Source: Heterostelium album PN500 (taxonomy: Eukaryota > Evosea > Eumycetozoa > Acytosteliales > Acytosteliaceae). From it: DNA of 64,000 nt. Shown one piece after another: positions 1 through 11,871 of the stretch. How positions within the stretch are numbered: position 1 is the stretch's first letter; the number at the start of each line of letters is the position of its first letter. The stretch covers positions 1,736,001 to 1,800,000 of the forward strand of contig NW_008805070.1 of the NCBI RefSeq assembly GCF_000004825.1. The letters run 5' to 3'. The notes beneath the pieces were generated by a model that searched no databases, had not been told where the DNA came from, and saw only the letters and a program-made list of their open reading frames with translations. The translations under genes were made by a program, and so were the position numbers.

Positions 1-1330
1 AATTCATAAACATACAACTGAACATCTTGTTGATACAAATATTAATGAATTAAAATATTTAATTTAAATAATCAATTTTTTTGATAGGTTACTTTCTAAT
101 AATAATATTAGTAGTATTACTATTGATACATTCACAGCAGATTCAACAGATTAATATTCAATAACAAAAATATTACTATCAATTAAGTTCGTCTCAGATA
201 ATAATCAAATATTGTTCAATGAACATCATGATCAATTCAACACTCAAGAACTTCAAAGACAACACAACAATGATTCATCGTCAATATTAATTGATATCAT
301 TATTAAATACAAAAATTCAAATCTAAAACAATCGATGATGTATCAACATCTTATGTTTTATCAATCAAACAACCTGGTTTCAATCTTTTAATTCAATTAT
401 TAAACAATCAATAAATATTGAAAAATAGTTTTCACAATGAAATTAAATCATCATATATTTTCACAAAACATCAATTAGAAGGAGTTGCAACACTGATCTA
501 TACTATAAATAACAATTCAATCGAACAATTCAAATTTGATTATGAATTTATTGTACTTTCCAATCAATTGTCGCAAATCGTTAATATATCTATGCATTCG
601 GTTGAATCAACACTAATAAACGGATTAAATTCTCAATAAAATTGAAATCAGTTAAACACATTGGTGAAACCGATTGTAAATTTCGTGGTTATTATTTATC
701 AGTTTGTTATTCAAGATCATATCTATTTGATGAATTATCCTAATATGCAGATAAAGTTGATTGATTCAACATCAACTAAATGAAGGTTAGTTACCTATTG
801 AAAATAGTCATTATTCATCAATGATATTCAAAGGTTCATTATATTCAAATTCAATAAAAATATGTTATTTCAAATCGATTTGGCTACCAAAAAATAAGTT
901 ATTATTCAATTAACATTCTGCCAGGCTCGGCATTTAATGATAACTATGGAAATTTTTAATATATAAAACCAAAAGTTTAAAATTTTCTTCCAATACAATG
1001 TTGAGCGCAACCATATATCCAACTCTAAACCTATTCCCATCAAAGATGGTAGTCCTTACTTGATGTATCATCGATAGTCAAAACATCAAGCTATATCTAT
1101 TCATTTGGAGGTGTCGAATATGGTAATTCAAATATTCAATATTGATTGATTTCAATTAATTGAACAATTCATCCAACAACAAAGCAACAATGAAATAATT
1201 GAATATTTAAATAATAATAATGAAATCAACAAGAATAAGATACAAAATAATGATAAGAATAATAATGATACCATCAAAACATATAGTATTAATGATTATT
1301 CAATTTTAGAAATCTTTGAAAATCACTTTG
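1..1330 (+). pseudogene. Decayed B-box/kelch-like gene remnant
   Basis: This stretch is a broken relative of the B-box/kelch-like genes at 37568 and 57822. DNA around 200-300 (GTTCAATGAACATCATGATC and the following run) closely matches 38325-38400. The region 460-800 matches the propeller part of the same gene around 38620-38900. From about 1160 to 1320 the match changes to the 57822 gene (its 58550-58720 part). No long frame is open; only 73 codons remain at 418-639. No B-box coding part is seen, so it is probably cut by the window edge or lost. The switch between two parent types suggests a hybrid or two adjoining fragments. It is a host gene relic, not a working gene. Confidence 0.75.
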
Positions 1331-1639
1331 TAATCATATATATTTATAATAAATATTAAATACTCAAATTTAATATTTGAGTTGAGTATTTAAAAATTAT
1401 ATTTAGGAGTATTGGTTATGAAATCTCTGTCTGCACTCCTGTTCCAAAGTAGAACGCTCATCTATTTGATCTATCTATCTTTATTTTTGGTTATTCGATT
1501 TTTTGTGGACGGGATCCTGAACCTAATTCTTTTTAACAAGTAGAAGAAGATAGTGGGAAGCTCTGCGATTGTTGAGGATGATTTGTAGTAATTACACGTC
1601 TAATATTCATACTATTTCATAGCACATCTGGAAGGGGTT

Positions 1640-1800
1640 TTCAAACTTTAGTCTTTTATCACTTTTGCCAAAAACGTCAAGTCTTTCCAAAGATAAGAGG
1701 GTTCTTTGTAACAGGGGAGTATGTAAGAAGGTTCATCTGTGTGATGCTTGTGGAGAAGATCATAATTCGTTAACTTCCCTTTTGGCATTGAGGGAAAACT
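1640..1800 (+). mobile_element. Retrotransposon gag-like zinc-knuckle fragment (fossil)
   Basis: A short stretch of higher GC content encodes a Cys/His cluster of the form C-x4-C followed by H-L-C-x2-C-G-x3-H. This resembles the zinc motif of DIRS-type and related retroelement gag proteins. It lies close to a tRNA gene, a common landing place for dictyostelid retroelements. Only this scrap is recognisable; no end repeats or polymerase were seen. It is broken and probably old. The family is a guess from the motif alone. Confidence 0.35.
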
Positions 1801-1863
1801 AATTGGTTTACAAATTGATTAGTAAATATGCGCGCATACTGGGTCTAGTTAAATAAAGGGATT

Positions 1864-1934
1864 AGCATCTGGAAGTTTCGATCGACCGACCTGTGGGTTA
1901 TGGGCCCACCGCTCTTCCTCTGAGCTAAGATGCT
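1864..1934 (-). tRNA. Initiator tRNA-Met (CAT anticodon)
   Basis: Read on the minus strand, 71 bases fold as a tRNA. The acceptor stem AGCATCT/AGATGCT is a perfect 7 bp, the D stem is GCTC/GAGC and the anticodon stem is GTGGG/CCCAC around loop CCCATAA, giving anticodon CAT. Eukaryotic initiator marks are present: an A:T first acceptor pair, C before the anticodon, a GGG/CCC anticodon stem and a T loop of the A-T-C-G-A-A-A type instead of T-T-C. The T stem (GGTCG against CTTCC) pairs at only three of five positions, so the gene may be weakened or a pseudo-copy. The 3' CCA is not encoded, as expected for a nuclear tRNA. Confidence 0.8.
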
Positions 1935-2152
1935 ACTTTGATGATAACAATGATTCAAAAAATTTTTTTAATATTTTAAAAAAACTTAAAACAATATAAA
2001 CATATGGTTCTATAGAAATTTCTTTGGGGAATAAAAGTATTCTTATTGATTTGAAAGGAATGATTATGAACCTAAACTAGTTTAATAACTCTCTAAAATT
2101 TCAAACTTTTCTTTTATAAAAATGTCAAGGTTTAAATTCAATCACTTAGAGA

Positions 2153-2429
2153 ATGGTTCAAGTATTTCGTGGTTATCTATTAGAATGGTATGTCTTTTAC
2201 ACAATGACTGATTGATAATATTAATACATATAAATATGATAGTGATCCACCAACGAGACAATTTGTTATGTGGATAGAAAAACAAGAAAACTTTGTGGTT
2301 GTGCCTCTTGACGATACACACCTATTCTTGCAAGGCGTGAGTGACAAGGTTATAGATACTATACAAAGGAGACTCGACGAACTACAAGATCAAAATACCT
2401 ATTCAGTTTACGATCAAAACATACAGTAG
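2153..2429 (+). CDS. tfb5: TFIIH subunit TFB5 / p8 (GTF2H5-like)
   Basis: Two exons, 2153-2187 and 2243-2429, are joined by a 55-bp intron (GTATGT...GATAG) and give a 73-residue protein. The splice creates the family's E-C-D-P sequence at residues 11-14. Family-like stretches follow: RQFVMWIEKQ (residues 17-26), the PLDDTHLFL block (33-41), and a C-terminal amphipathic helix with DELQDQNTYS (57-66). Human p8 is 71 residues, so the length fits. The protein stabilises the TFIIH core used in RNA polymerase II initiation and nucleotide excision repair, acting in the nucleus. The assignment is from recalled family sequence. The gene lies 220 bp from the tRNA gene. Confidence 0.9.
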
Positions 2430-5400
2430 ATAACAAATATTATAAGATAATAGTTGTACAAGATTGATTAGATAAATAAAAAAATATATGTAATTTTTTA
2501 AGTAATATAATATTATATGATTTAGTTTATAGAATTATTATGTAAGACATGTGATGCACTGTGGTTGGTACATTAATAATATGATCATGCCTACCTTTTG
2601 TTGTAAAGTCATCAGATACCAAGGACAACTTAATAAAGAATGAATTTAGAAGTAACATTGTAAAATACTCATCATCATCCTTAATTAATAAGCATGGTTG
2701 AACCAATTTTTAGAGTGATTCTATTATAATTAACAGGTTCAGTGATGAAGAGTAAATCATTGTAGTTTCAGTCTATTACTGTTAAATTCGTACCAAAATA
2801 TATATTTCAAAGTTTATACTTCTTAACATAATATTTAACGTTTGGTAATCGAAAGATCGATTATAATATATATATATATATATATATAAAGAAGAATTTC
2901 TTAAACTGACAAAATAAACAAACCACCTATATTTCAGTAACAGTTTAAGCTATTGCTTTTACCTTGTGAATAGTTGTTGTTGTTATTGCTGTTGTTGTCG
3001 ATGTCTCTTACTCTAATCTTTCCTTTGTCCACTAGTGATTAATAAAGATAACCAACAAACAAAAAAGTAATGATTATGATCGTATACGCAATGACGGTTT
3101 ATTTTTTTTTATTTTTGTTTTTTTTTTTATATCGTGAACTCACCACAAACCAACAATCTTTCAGTTAATTATTGAGTCTAGAGTTTAACAACATTATCTT
3201 GAGCGTTACAATTTATTGGTATTTATGATGAAGGTTATTTTTTGATGATGTTAATAAAGTAGAAACAAAAAGGAAATGTCGAATTGTGGAGATATAGAAT
3301 GAATAGCTTCAGTAACAACAACAATAATAATAAAAAGAAGAAGAACAATTACACATTTAATACTCAATGGTAAAAGTATGTTACTATATTAAGTAGTTAA
3401 TTGAATCAACGTTTATAAATCTATGCTTAGTTAACAGTTTTGATTTTTGGTGGTTATTTGTGGAGTTACCAATTAATTAGTGGTTTTGGTTGTGGTGTGG
3501 TTAATATGTCTTTATCTCTTACTCCCTCACTACTAAATATATTTCTATTAGTAGTAGTAGTTAACTTGTGGTGAATATTACTTATACTAATAGTGAAATC
3601 TTTACAATTATTATTTAATGAAGTAGTATCAACCTATCATAATTAAAATTTATTCTTAAAAAACAACAACACAATAAAGTGTGGTAATAGTGATTAATAT
3701 ATATATCCTATGGCCATTACTTATTGGTTGTTGGTTATTATTGTTGTTGTTGTTTATTATTTGTATAAGCGATAAGTAGTGTTCAAGGTTTAGTTTTTCA
3801 TTTCTTACCTTCACATCAACAATAACAGATAATTTCACCACAAATGAGCGAATTCAATGGACACCCACACATCCACTGCTGTCTTTACTATATAGATAGA
3901 ATAGGTAGGTGTGTGTGTTATTTAGTATATTAATAGTTGTATAGATTATATTATTGATGCAATTTAGTTGTTTAAAAGGAAAGGAAAGAAAGCAGCAAAC
4001 GAGATATATATATATGATAAAGAGGGTGAATGTAGTGAATGAGTGGAAACCAACACTCACACCAGATATGTACACAGTCTATTAAACAAACTATAGATCA
4101 ATAAGTTCATCAATGATAGATATTGTAAAAGTTGTTGTTGTTGTTATGGTTGTTGTTGTTGTTGTTGCCTGTTGTTGTTAGAGAAAAATGAAAACATATG
4201 TGGGTACTACTCTTTCACTTTCTTTATTTTATATTATTAACATCGAAGGAAGTGAACTGAACAGTAAGAGTGTTACATACATCATCCGAACTACCTTTAT
4301 CAAAAATAAAAATGAAAAAAACAACAACAATAATAATAGATAACAACAACAACAACAAGATGGTATGCAAAGAACAGATAGCCACTACACCCACAACATC
4401 AACAACCAAAACCATGTTTAAATAACTAATATTTATATTGGTATCGTTTTTTGCACTAAAGACACTGTGAATGAGATGTGTATGTATACTTAGTATTATC
4501 ATCGTGTCTGTAATATATATCTTATTTTTTATCTATGCATAGATACTGATATTTTTTGATTCATACTTTTATCATAAGTTGTTGGCAACAATAAAATTTT
4601 AACTTTAGTTGGTAGTGCAGTGTTATATTGTTATTGTCACTTTAATTACGACTATTGTTATTGCTTTTGTTGTTATTGCTTGTAGTAGTTGTTGTTGTAA
4701 TTGTTGTTGTAATTGTTTATTTGTTGGTGTAGGTATTTGATGTGTTGATGTGTGATGTGTTGATGTGTTATAATTGTGTGTGAGAATGAGTGTTAGAGTG
4801 TGAGTGTGTCTGTGTGAGTATGTGTGTGATGCTGTTGACACAGATAAAGTGATAGATGATATTTATAAAGTATATATATAATATATTTTTTAGAGTAAGA
4901 TAATAATAATAGTGATACAAATTTAAAATATTATTAGATTAATCATAATTTTACCAATAGGTAATTTTAAAATTGCACATTGTTATAAACAGAACAGGAC
5001 AGAACATAACATAATCAAATGCACAATATTAATATTAAGAAGTAGTAAATGTAAACACTGTAGAAATTATAAATAGACAAACAATTCAATTGAAAACAAA
5101 CAACTAACTTCTACATTATAAATTGTATGCCTACTACTATCAATATTGATAATTACAATTTGTGATAGTTTGATACCAGTTAATCTGTTAGATTGACCCA
5201 AAGAGAAACATTAAAATTCAACAAAAACAAAAAAAAACAATAGCAAAACAAGAAAAGAAAAGACAAAATCAATTTCAAATTCATCTTATCTCAAAATTGT
5301 TAATTTTATAATTTATATCAATAACAACAACAACAACAACAGCAATAACAACAACAACAAAATAATAACAATAACAATAGTAGTAATAAAAAAATAATAA

Positions 5401-8400
5401 TAAGAACCAATTGAAAAAGTTGTAGAAATTTGTTTGGAAAATTAATTGCTTCCAAATTCAATTTTGTTTTGAAACGGTTTTGCCAAACATTAAATCTGAC
5501 AAATCAATATCGTTTCATTTTCTGCTCGAGATAGTAGAATCTTTTGGATTTCCAAATACTGTTAACCCGGTTAGTCTTTGCTTTATCCAGCCAGTAAGCT
5601 TTCATCAATATAATTTCCATCTCCTACCCTCTTTGCGACACAGACACCACACACCCTCACACACCACTCTCACACACTCACATATAGACAATATCTAATA
5701 GTACTACTAAATAAGTAGTTCAAAATACTACAATTACTGTTACCGTTGGTTTGCTTTCTTAAAAGCACGTTCATTACACCAAACACCTCCAACATCACAA
5801 CCACTGCCACTAGTACCAGCAGCAGCAACAACAACAACAACTACTACTACAAAACAAACCTTATATATATATTTATTTTTATATAAATATACTTTTATAT
5901 TTATTCCACAAACACCACAAATATCTACATCGCAAGCACCTTTTAAACTTGGTATTAAATTCAAAGGTTATAAGAGTCTCTTATTTCTAGTCCATTTCTA
6001 TTTAATTATTCTAATCGATTCAATTGGATCATTTATTTATACTTATTAGTATCCTATTGGTTTGAAAATACTACAATAGAAGGACAAGAGCAAATAAATA
6101 GCAAAAGCGGTACAAAAGAAATAGAAATCAAACATTTATAAATTATCATTTCTTGAAAAATAATTAAATCAATATCAGTTATAATAATTCCAATTTTATA
6201 ATCAAATTAAAAAAGGTATATTAATCTTTAATTAATCGATCAAAAAATAATAATAATTTAATCTTCACTTTTGTAAACTCTATTTAATATATTTTCATAT
6301 GATTTATATGAAAAAACACACTTTTCTCTCGAATTCGAATTAATATATCTCTATATTATTGTTTCTATTTTAATCAATTTTCAAAAAATAATAATAATAA
6401 TGATAAGAATTTAAATCTTTAAAATCTGAAAGTAGATTTTCAAAACGTAGAATTTATAATAATAGTATAAAAATAGTATAAATTATAATTTTTAATTTCC
6501 TTTTTCAGTAAATAATAATAGAAATTGAAGATATAACACAATAAACCAATCATTAAACAAAAATGATCACTTAAATTTTTTTTACTCTGTTAATACCAAT
6601 CAAATTAATATTTATTATTAGTTTAAACTAAATCTATTTTTAACGAGATTTATCATTGGTACGATTATATTACTATGGATATTTAATTATCTTTTAGTGA
6701 ATTGATAGTCATTTCACCATAACATTTAGAGTATTTCTATTTAAATTGCACAATGATAGTTTACAACAATCTAAATATATAGGAAAACAAAAAAAACAAT
6801 AACAAACAAAACTTATATTGAGTTCATCTACAATCAATCAACCATACACTAAAAATATTTTTTATATTTATAGTCATTTTTATTTATAAAAATACAGATT
6901 GATTTTTTTGTTGTTGTGTTGATGTTGTTCGATTACGATGATGATGCTGTCACTTGTGATTGGGAAAAGAATTTGTTTGGTTTTTTCCTGTTTTATTATA
7001 CATTGTTGTTTTTAAAAGCATATTGTTATTATATATTGTTGTCATCACAATCACAATATTTATTTGTTAAAAAACGAAAACAAATAATAATAAAGACATG
7101 TAAATATAGCAATGGCTATTTAATACTTCCACAATATTTATCATATATCCAGTCAATCAAATTTTTTTTATTTTAACACATATTTTTTTTTGATTCTCCT
7201 CCTACACCCCCTTTTTTCCTAAACCACTATAATATTTTATTATTATATTTACACATTCACTCTCATTCAACTTTATCACTTCTCGAAAACTTGTTTTTGA
7301 TTTGTGAAAACAACGGAATTTATTTTGAATCATCGGAGGTAAGATGGATGTCAATTTTAAAATTCTATTATCTCTCTATCTCTATTTACAATGATTCATT
7401 GTAATAACATTATGTTCACATTTTTTTATTTCAAAATTTTAATAGTAATAAACAATTTTTTATCATTTATTAATAAATGTTAGTGTTTGTTTAGATGAGC
7501 GTGTGTGTGTCGGTGTGTTGATTGTGTGGGAAATTGTTATTACTATCAAACAGAGAAAAAAAAAATTGAATCCCTTCCCTCTATTACTTTTTGGTATACT
7601 TAACAAATGATTGACAAGCTTACCAAAGGAATAGTCACTCACATCATTAAACAGTGAAACCCCCCTGCTCAACAGTGTATCAATATGGTTACAAACACAA
7701 TGGATGTTTTGTATTTTGCATATTGATTTTTTGTTTTTTCTTATATTTTATTTTAATAACAACAACAATATTTATTTCTACCTTCATATTTTTGTTTTGT
7801 TTCATCACGATTTCTGTTTTGAAATTGATTGATGATTTTAATCTTATTATCATAAGAACCCCCAATGGTTTATTTATTTTTGTTTATCACAAGAAATTAT
7901 AAATATCGACAAAACAAACAATCAGATTTTCAATTTTCCAGTGTGTGTGTGAATGTTTTTTGTGTGTTTGATCCACTGGATATAGGTCAATGACCTGAAT
8001 AATCATGGTATAACAATACCATATATATACATTTTTAATAGATATTCCCACGCACGATTCGATCCAACAAAAACTGCAATAACTTTACCAACACCTACAG
8101 CTTCAAACCACAGTACTGTCCTCCTCCTTCCTTCCATAATAATAATTTTTTTACTATTACGAACTCACTGGTTGGTGGTACCACCACTACCACTCAATAA
8201 GAATTAATTAATTACTTCTCATTATCATCTAATTTAAATAATATCATACAAAGTAAATGATAATACTGATATTTTTAACTAATTAATTATATAATTTCAC
8301 CTTTCCTCTCTCCTCCCTCCTGTTTTGTTTGTTCAGACCATGCTCACAAGCTGTCAATTTTATGTATACTTTGTGAGACACGATATACAACCAATGTGTT

Positions 8401-9668
8401 TAGTGTGTGTTTGAGTTTGATTTGAGCACTGATACACTTTGTTTTTAACTAAAACTTTGTTTTACATCCTATATGTCCATTTTTTAATTTTTCTTTTATG
8501 TCGGTTATAGATGTGCTCCTTATCTTTTTTTAATATATATTCCACACACCCACCGTTACCACCCCAATAGTCACCTCCATATTCCACATACACCACACCA
8601 CTACAACTTGATCATCCCATCTACTATTCCCACCCAAGCGATACCCTCTACTATTACCTTCACCTCACAGCACGCCATCTGATATCTATAACAAAACACA
8701 AGTGGACAAAATCTAATATTGTCCTTCTTACAGTCCGACATTGCATGCGTATTCCAATTTGTTATACTGCAGATCAAAACTTGGAGTGTTCATAACTCTC
8801 CCAAATCGTCTATTTATTATTAATCTCGTTGTTATTTAAACCAATTTCCTCTATATTCAAAATCAATCCTTTCTCTTTTCCTTTCTTAGCAAATTGTTGA
8901 TAACGCTTTTTCCATATATGTTTAAGCACTATCAAACAATCTCATCATTATCATAAACCATCTTTTGATTATAGATCAGGTGTCTTGTCTATTCTAGTAA
9001 TATCTAACCAGTATTACCTAATGTTGTTATTTTAAACTCACTATTGACTGCTTCTGCGCTCTATTTTCTACACAATCCTATTTTTCCTAGTCGGCGCACA
9101 ACCATACAATTTTCCTATTGAAACAAAAAAAAAAAAAAAAAACTATTTATAATAATTTTATTTCAAGTAAAAAACAATTTCATTAATTTATCTACAACAT
9201 TTATTATATATAATTATAGATTTATGTGTTGTGTTTATACTTTTTTATTAATTGAATATATATTAATTAACATCAACAACAAACAACACCCTCATCATCA
9301 TCATCAATTCATTTCACTGACCAATCATAACCTGTTACTGACAATTGTACTATAAGAAAAACAAAATAGAGACAAGTTTCTTTCAAACAACTCCTACTTT
9401 AGTTTACGAATCTTCTCTACAAACTTTGGCCAGACTATTCCAGATAATTATTTATTTGAAAATTAATTTCCTCCTAAAATTTAATTTTCTTCCAGATCTT
9501 TCAATTAATCTCTATTTATTTAATCTTTATTTATTTATTCTTATTTTTGGCATAAATATTTTTTGTTGGTGTCCAACATTATTTTAAAAATAATTATCAT
9601 ATTCTTTATATTTATATTTTCAAATAATTTTAAATATTTTCCAATAACATAAATAATCAAAAAAAAAA
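2430..9668. other. 7.2-kb stretch with no recognisable gene
   Basis: No convincing coding unit was found in this very AT-rich stretch. It holds many low-complexity tracts: TA repeats near 2868-2890, GTT/TTG tracts near 3740, 4130-4180 and 4640-4720, an AAC tract near 5320-5360, TG/CA-rich tracts near 4780-4840 and 5640-5690, and a C-rich pyrimidine patch at 8540-8700. A few islands of more balanced composition (about 5480-5620, 7580-7680 and 8700-8800) could be small exons or RNA genes, but no family was recognised. It precedes the methyltransferase at 9669, so part may be its promoter and leader. Confidence 0.5.
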
Positions 9669-10831
9669 ATGGAACCAATGTCAGCGGATTATAATGATAA
9701 TTGTGCAATTCAACAAAATACAATCCAAAAAAATCTCGATGTTCTATTGAAAGGTATCGATTGTTGGTTGACAAATCCATATAACCAATCATTAAAAGAC
9801 ATTGATCTAAGATCATTCAACATATCCGATTTTGGTTGTTCCCATGGTAGAAGTTCACTCCTCCCGATCTCAGTGATCATCACACAAATCAGAAAGAGAA
9901 TGAGTGCTGTCGACATCACCGTTTATCACAACGACCTTCCACAGAATGATTTCAGTCAATTGTTTCTAGAGGTCAATAGTAATCCAGATAGTTACCTAAA
10001 GGTTTCAAATAATATTTTCACAATGGCAGCTGGTCGCTCCTTTTATGACAACGTTTTTCCATCAAATTCCATTCACTTTTCCATTGGATTCAATTGTTTC
10101 CATTGGGCTTCGAAACTCACATCACCCTTTAAAAACACAATATATTATGGTCACACTCAAGATGATAATCTAAAGAAACTTTGGAAAAAAGAAACAGTTT
10201 TAGATTTAATTACAATTCTTTCTGCTCGTGTAAGTTTAACTGAAAAACAAAAAAAAAAAAAAAAATAACATAGTATACTAATTAATAAATTTAGGCAAGA
10301 GAATTGGCTGTTGGAGGAGTTTTTGTTTCAAACTTTCTTACAGATGATAATAATGGTTTCGAAAAGAGTAGAATGTTTTATCACAAGGTAAAGAAGATAT
10401 GGGACTCTCTTGCAACAGATAATTATATTTCAGTGGAGGAAGCCGACAAGATGGTATATCCATTTAGATACTACGGAATGGACGACATTCAAACAGCGTT
10501 GGCCAGTCCAAAGGTGTCGGAGCACGGTTTGCAAATGGTGTTCAGTGAACTCAGATCGACTGCCTGTCCTTTTGAGCCTTTGATCAAGTCGCATGGTGAT
10601 AAATATTTTGCCGAGAAATTATTCCGTGGATTCTGTGCATTCACTGAGCCAACATGGAAAGCAATCATCAAGAAGAACAGCGAAGCCGTATGGCAAGAAT
10701 ACTACAGACGTTTCATCCAATACTTTACCGAAAACCCAAGTCATGGAAATATACCACATAATTATTATATAGTTGTTATGGAGAAGACACTTGTTAATTC
10801 GAGTGACCATCAAGGTAGTGCTTCATGTTAA
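9669..10831 (+). CDS. SABATH-family S-adenosylmethionine methyltransferase
   Basis: Two exons, 9669-10229 and 10295-10831, encode 365 residues. The 65-bp intron starts GTAAGT and ends TTTAG, giving the join ILSAR-ARELAVGG. The fold-defining SAM motif is D-F-G-C-S-H-G at residues 54-60, and the family hallmark H-N-D-L-P-Q-N-D-F is at 87-95. A W-A-S near residue 146 fits the substrate-cap part of the family. The length is normal for SABATH enzymes, which methylate carboxyl groups or ring nitrogens of small molecules in plants and some protists. The substrate cannot be read from the sequence. No targeting signal is seen, so it is probably cytosolic. Confidence 0.85.
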
Positions 10832-11041
10832 TAATATACTATATAATAATAAGTGTGTTATTTACATAAAATCTTTTTAGAATAAAATATTTAAAAAAAA
10901 AAAAAAACAAAAAAACAATATAAAAAAATTTATATATATAGAACATAACTTTCTTCTTTTGTTGCAAAATTTTTTCTTTTTTTGTTATATATTAATCTAT
11001 TAATCTTATTATTATTATTATTATTATTTCATATTATTTAT

Positions 11042-11651
11042 TTATGTTCCTTTCTTTAAATTCTTTTTAGCAACTGATTTAGATTTCGAAATTAATACTG
11101 GATTTCTACCTTGTTTCCATTGTTCAACCCAATGTAAAATCCATCTTCTATTCTGTACTGGTATTTGATTTACGTGTTTCATCTTATTGGAGCTGGCATT
11201 CATCAAATCCTCCCATGTTGGGAAGTGTTCTACATGTGCATCACAACCTCTACCTATTTTCTTTAAAAATTTCTCTACAGTATATCCATCTTTATAATAA
11301 TAATAATATTGTAAATATATAAGTTAAAATCTTGATAACAATCTATTATTATCTTCTTTTTCTTCTTCTCTATTTACCTCTTGGTTCAGTAAATCTAAAA
11401 TAAGTCTCTGCTTCAGATTCTCTTTTGAATGGATCTACATATTCGATGACTAGATCTTCTATTGATGATGGTCTAACTGAATCGGCATTTGGGAATGGTC
11501 TACCAAAGATCTCGCTTGATGACTTGAAACTTGTTACTATATCTTGTGATTCGTGTTCGGCAGTTGCTGTCGAATATGATCTGCTGAATCCACACAAGTT
11601 TGATCTAACTATTGATCTATTTAAACAATTGACTAATGATCTTGATAACAT
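11042..11651 (-). CDS. Mitochondrial small ribosomal subunit protein mS41 (FYV4-like)
   Basis: Two exons on the minus strand, 11651-11378 and 11289-11042, encode 173 residues. The intron begins GTAAATA, ends in AAAG and restores the join TEPRDGYTVEKF. The N-terminus is rich in Arg, Ser and Leu with no acids in the first 30 residues, a good mitochondrial targeting peptide. The C-terminal half holds the IGR-motif domain: FLKKIGRGCD followed by H-x-x-x-F-x-T-W-E-D-L-M (about residues 98-122), the signature of the yeast Fyv4/mS41 family. It should act in the small subunit of the mitochondrial ribosome. The C-terminus ends in a basic tail. Confidence 0.85.
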
Positions 11652-11871
11652 TCTTAGATTTACTTTTAAAATAATACAATAATAAAGAATAAATTAAAAA
11701 AACTAAAAAATGATCAGAGCATAATCACAATCAAAAAAAAATGATAATTATAAAAAAAAAAAAAAAAAAACGAAAAATTTTGATCAGATTATATTTTTGA
11801 CAAAAAAAAAAAATGCTCATAAACAAATTAATATAACAAATTTAAATAGGATTTATATATAACTCTTTCTT

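Noticed and set aside
5480-5698. Open frame of 72 codons in the gene-poor region
   Set aside because: The second half is CA-repeat translation and no partner exon or family was recognised.
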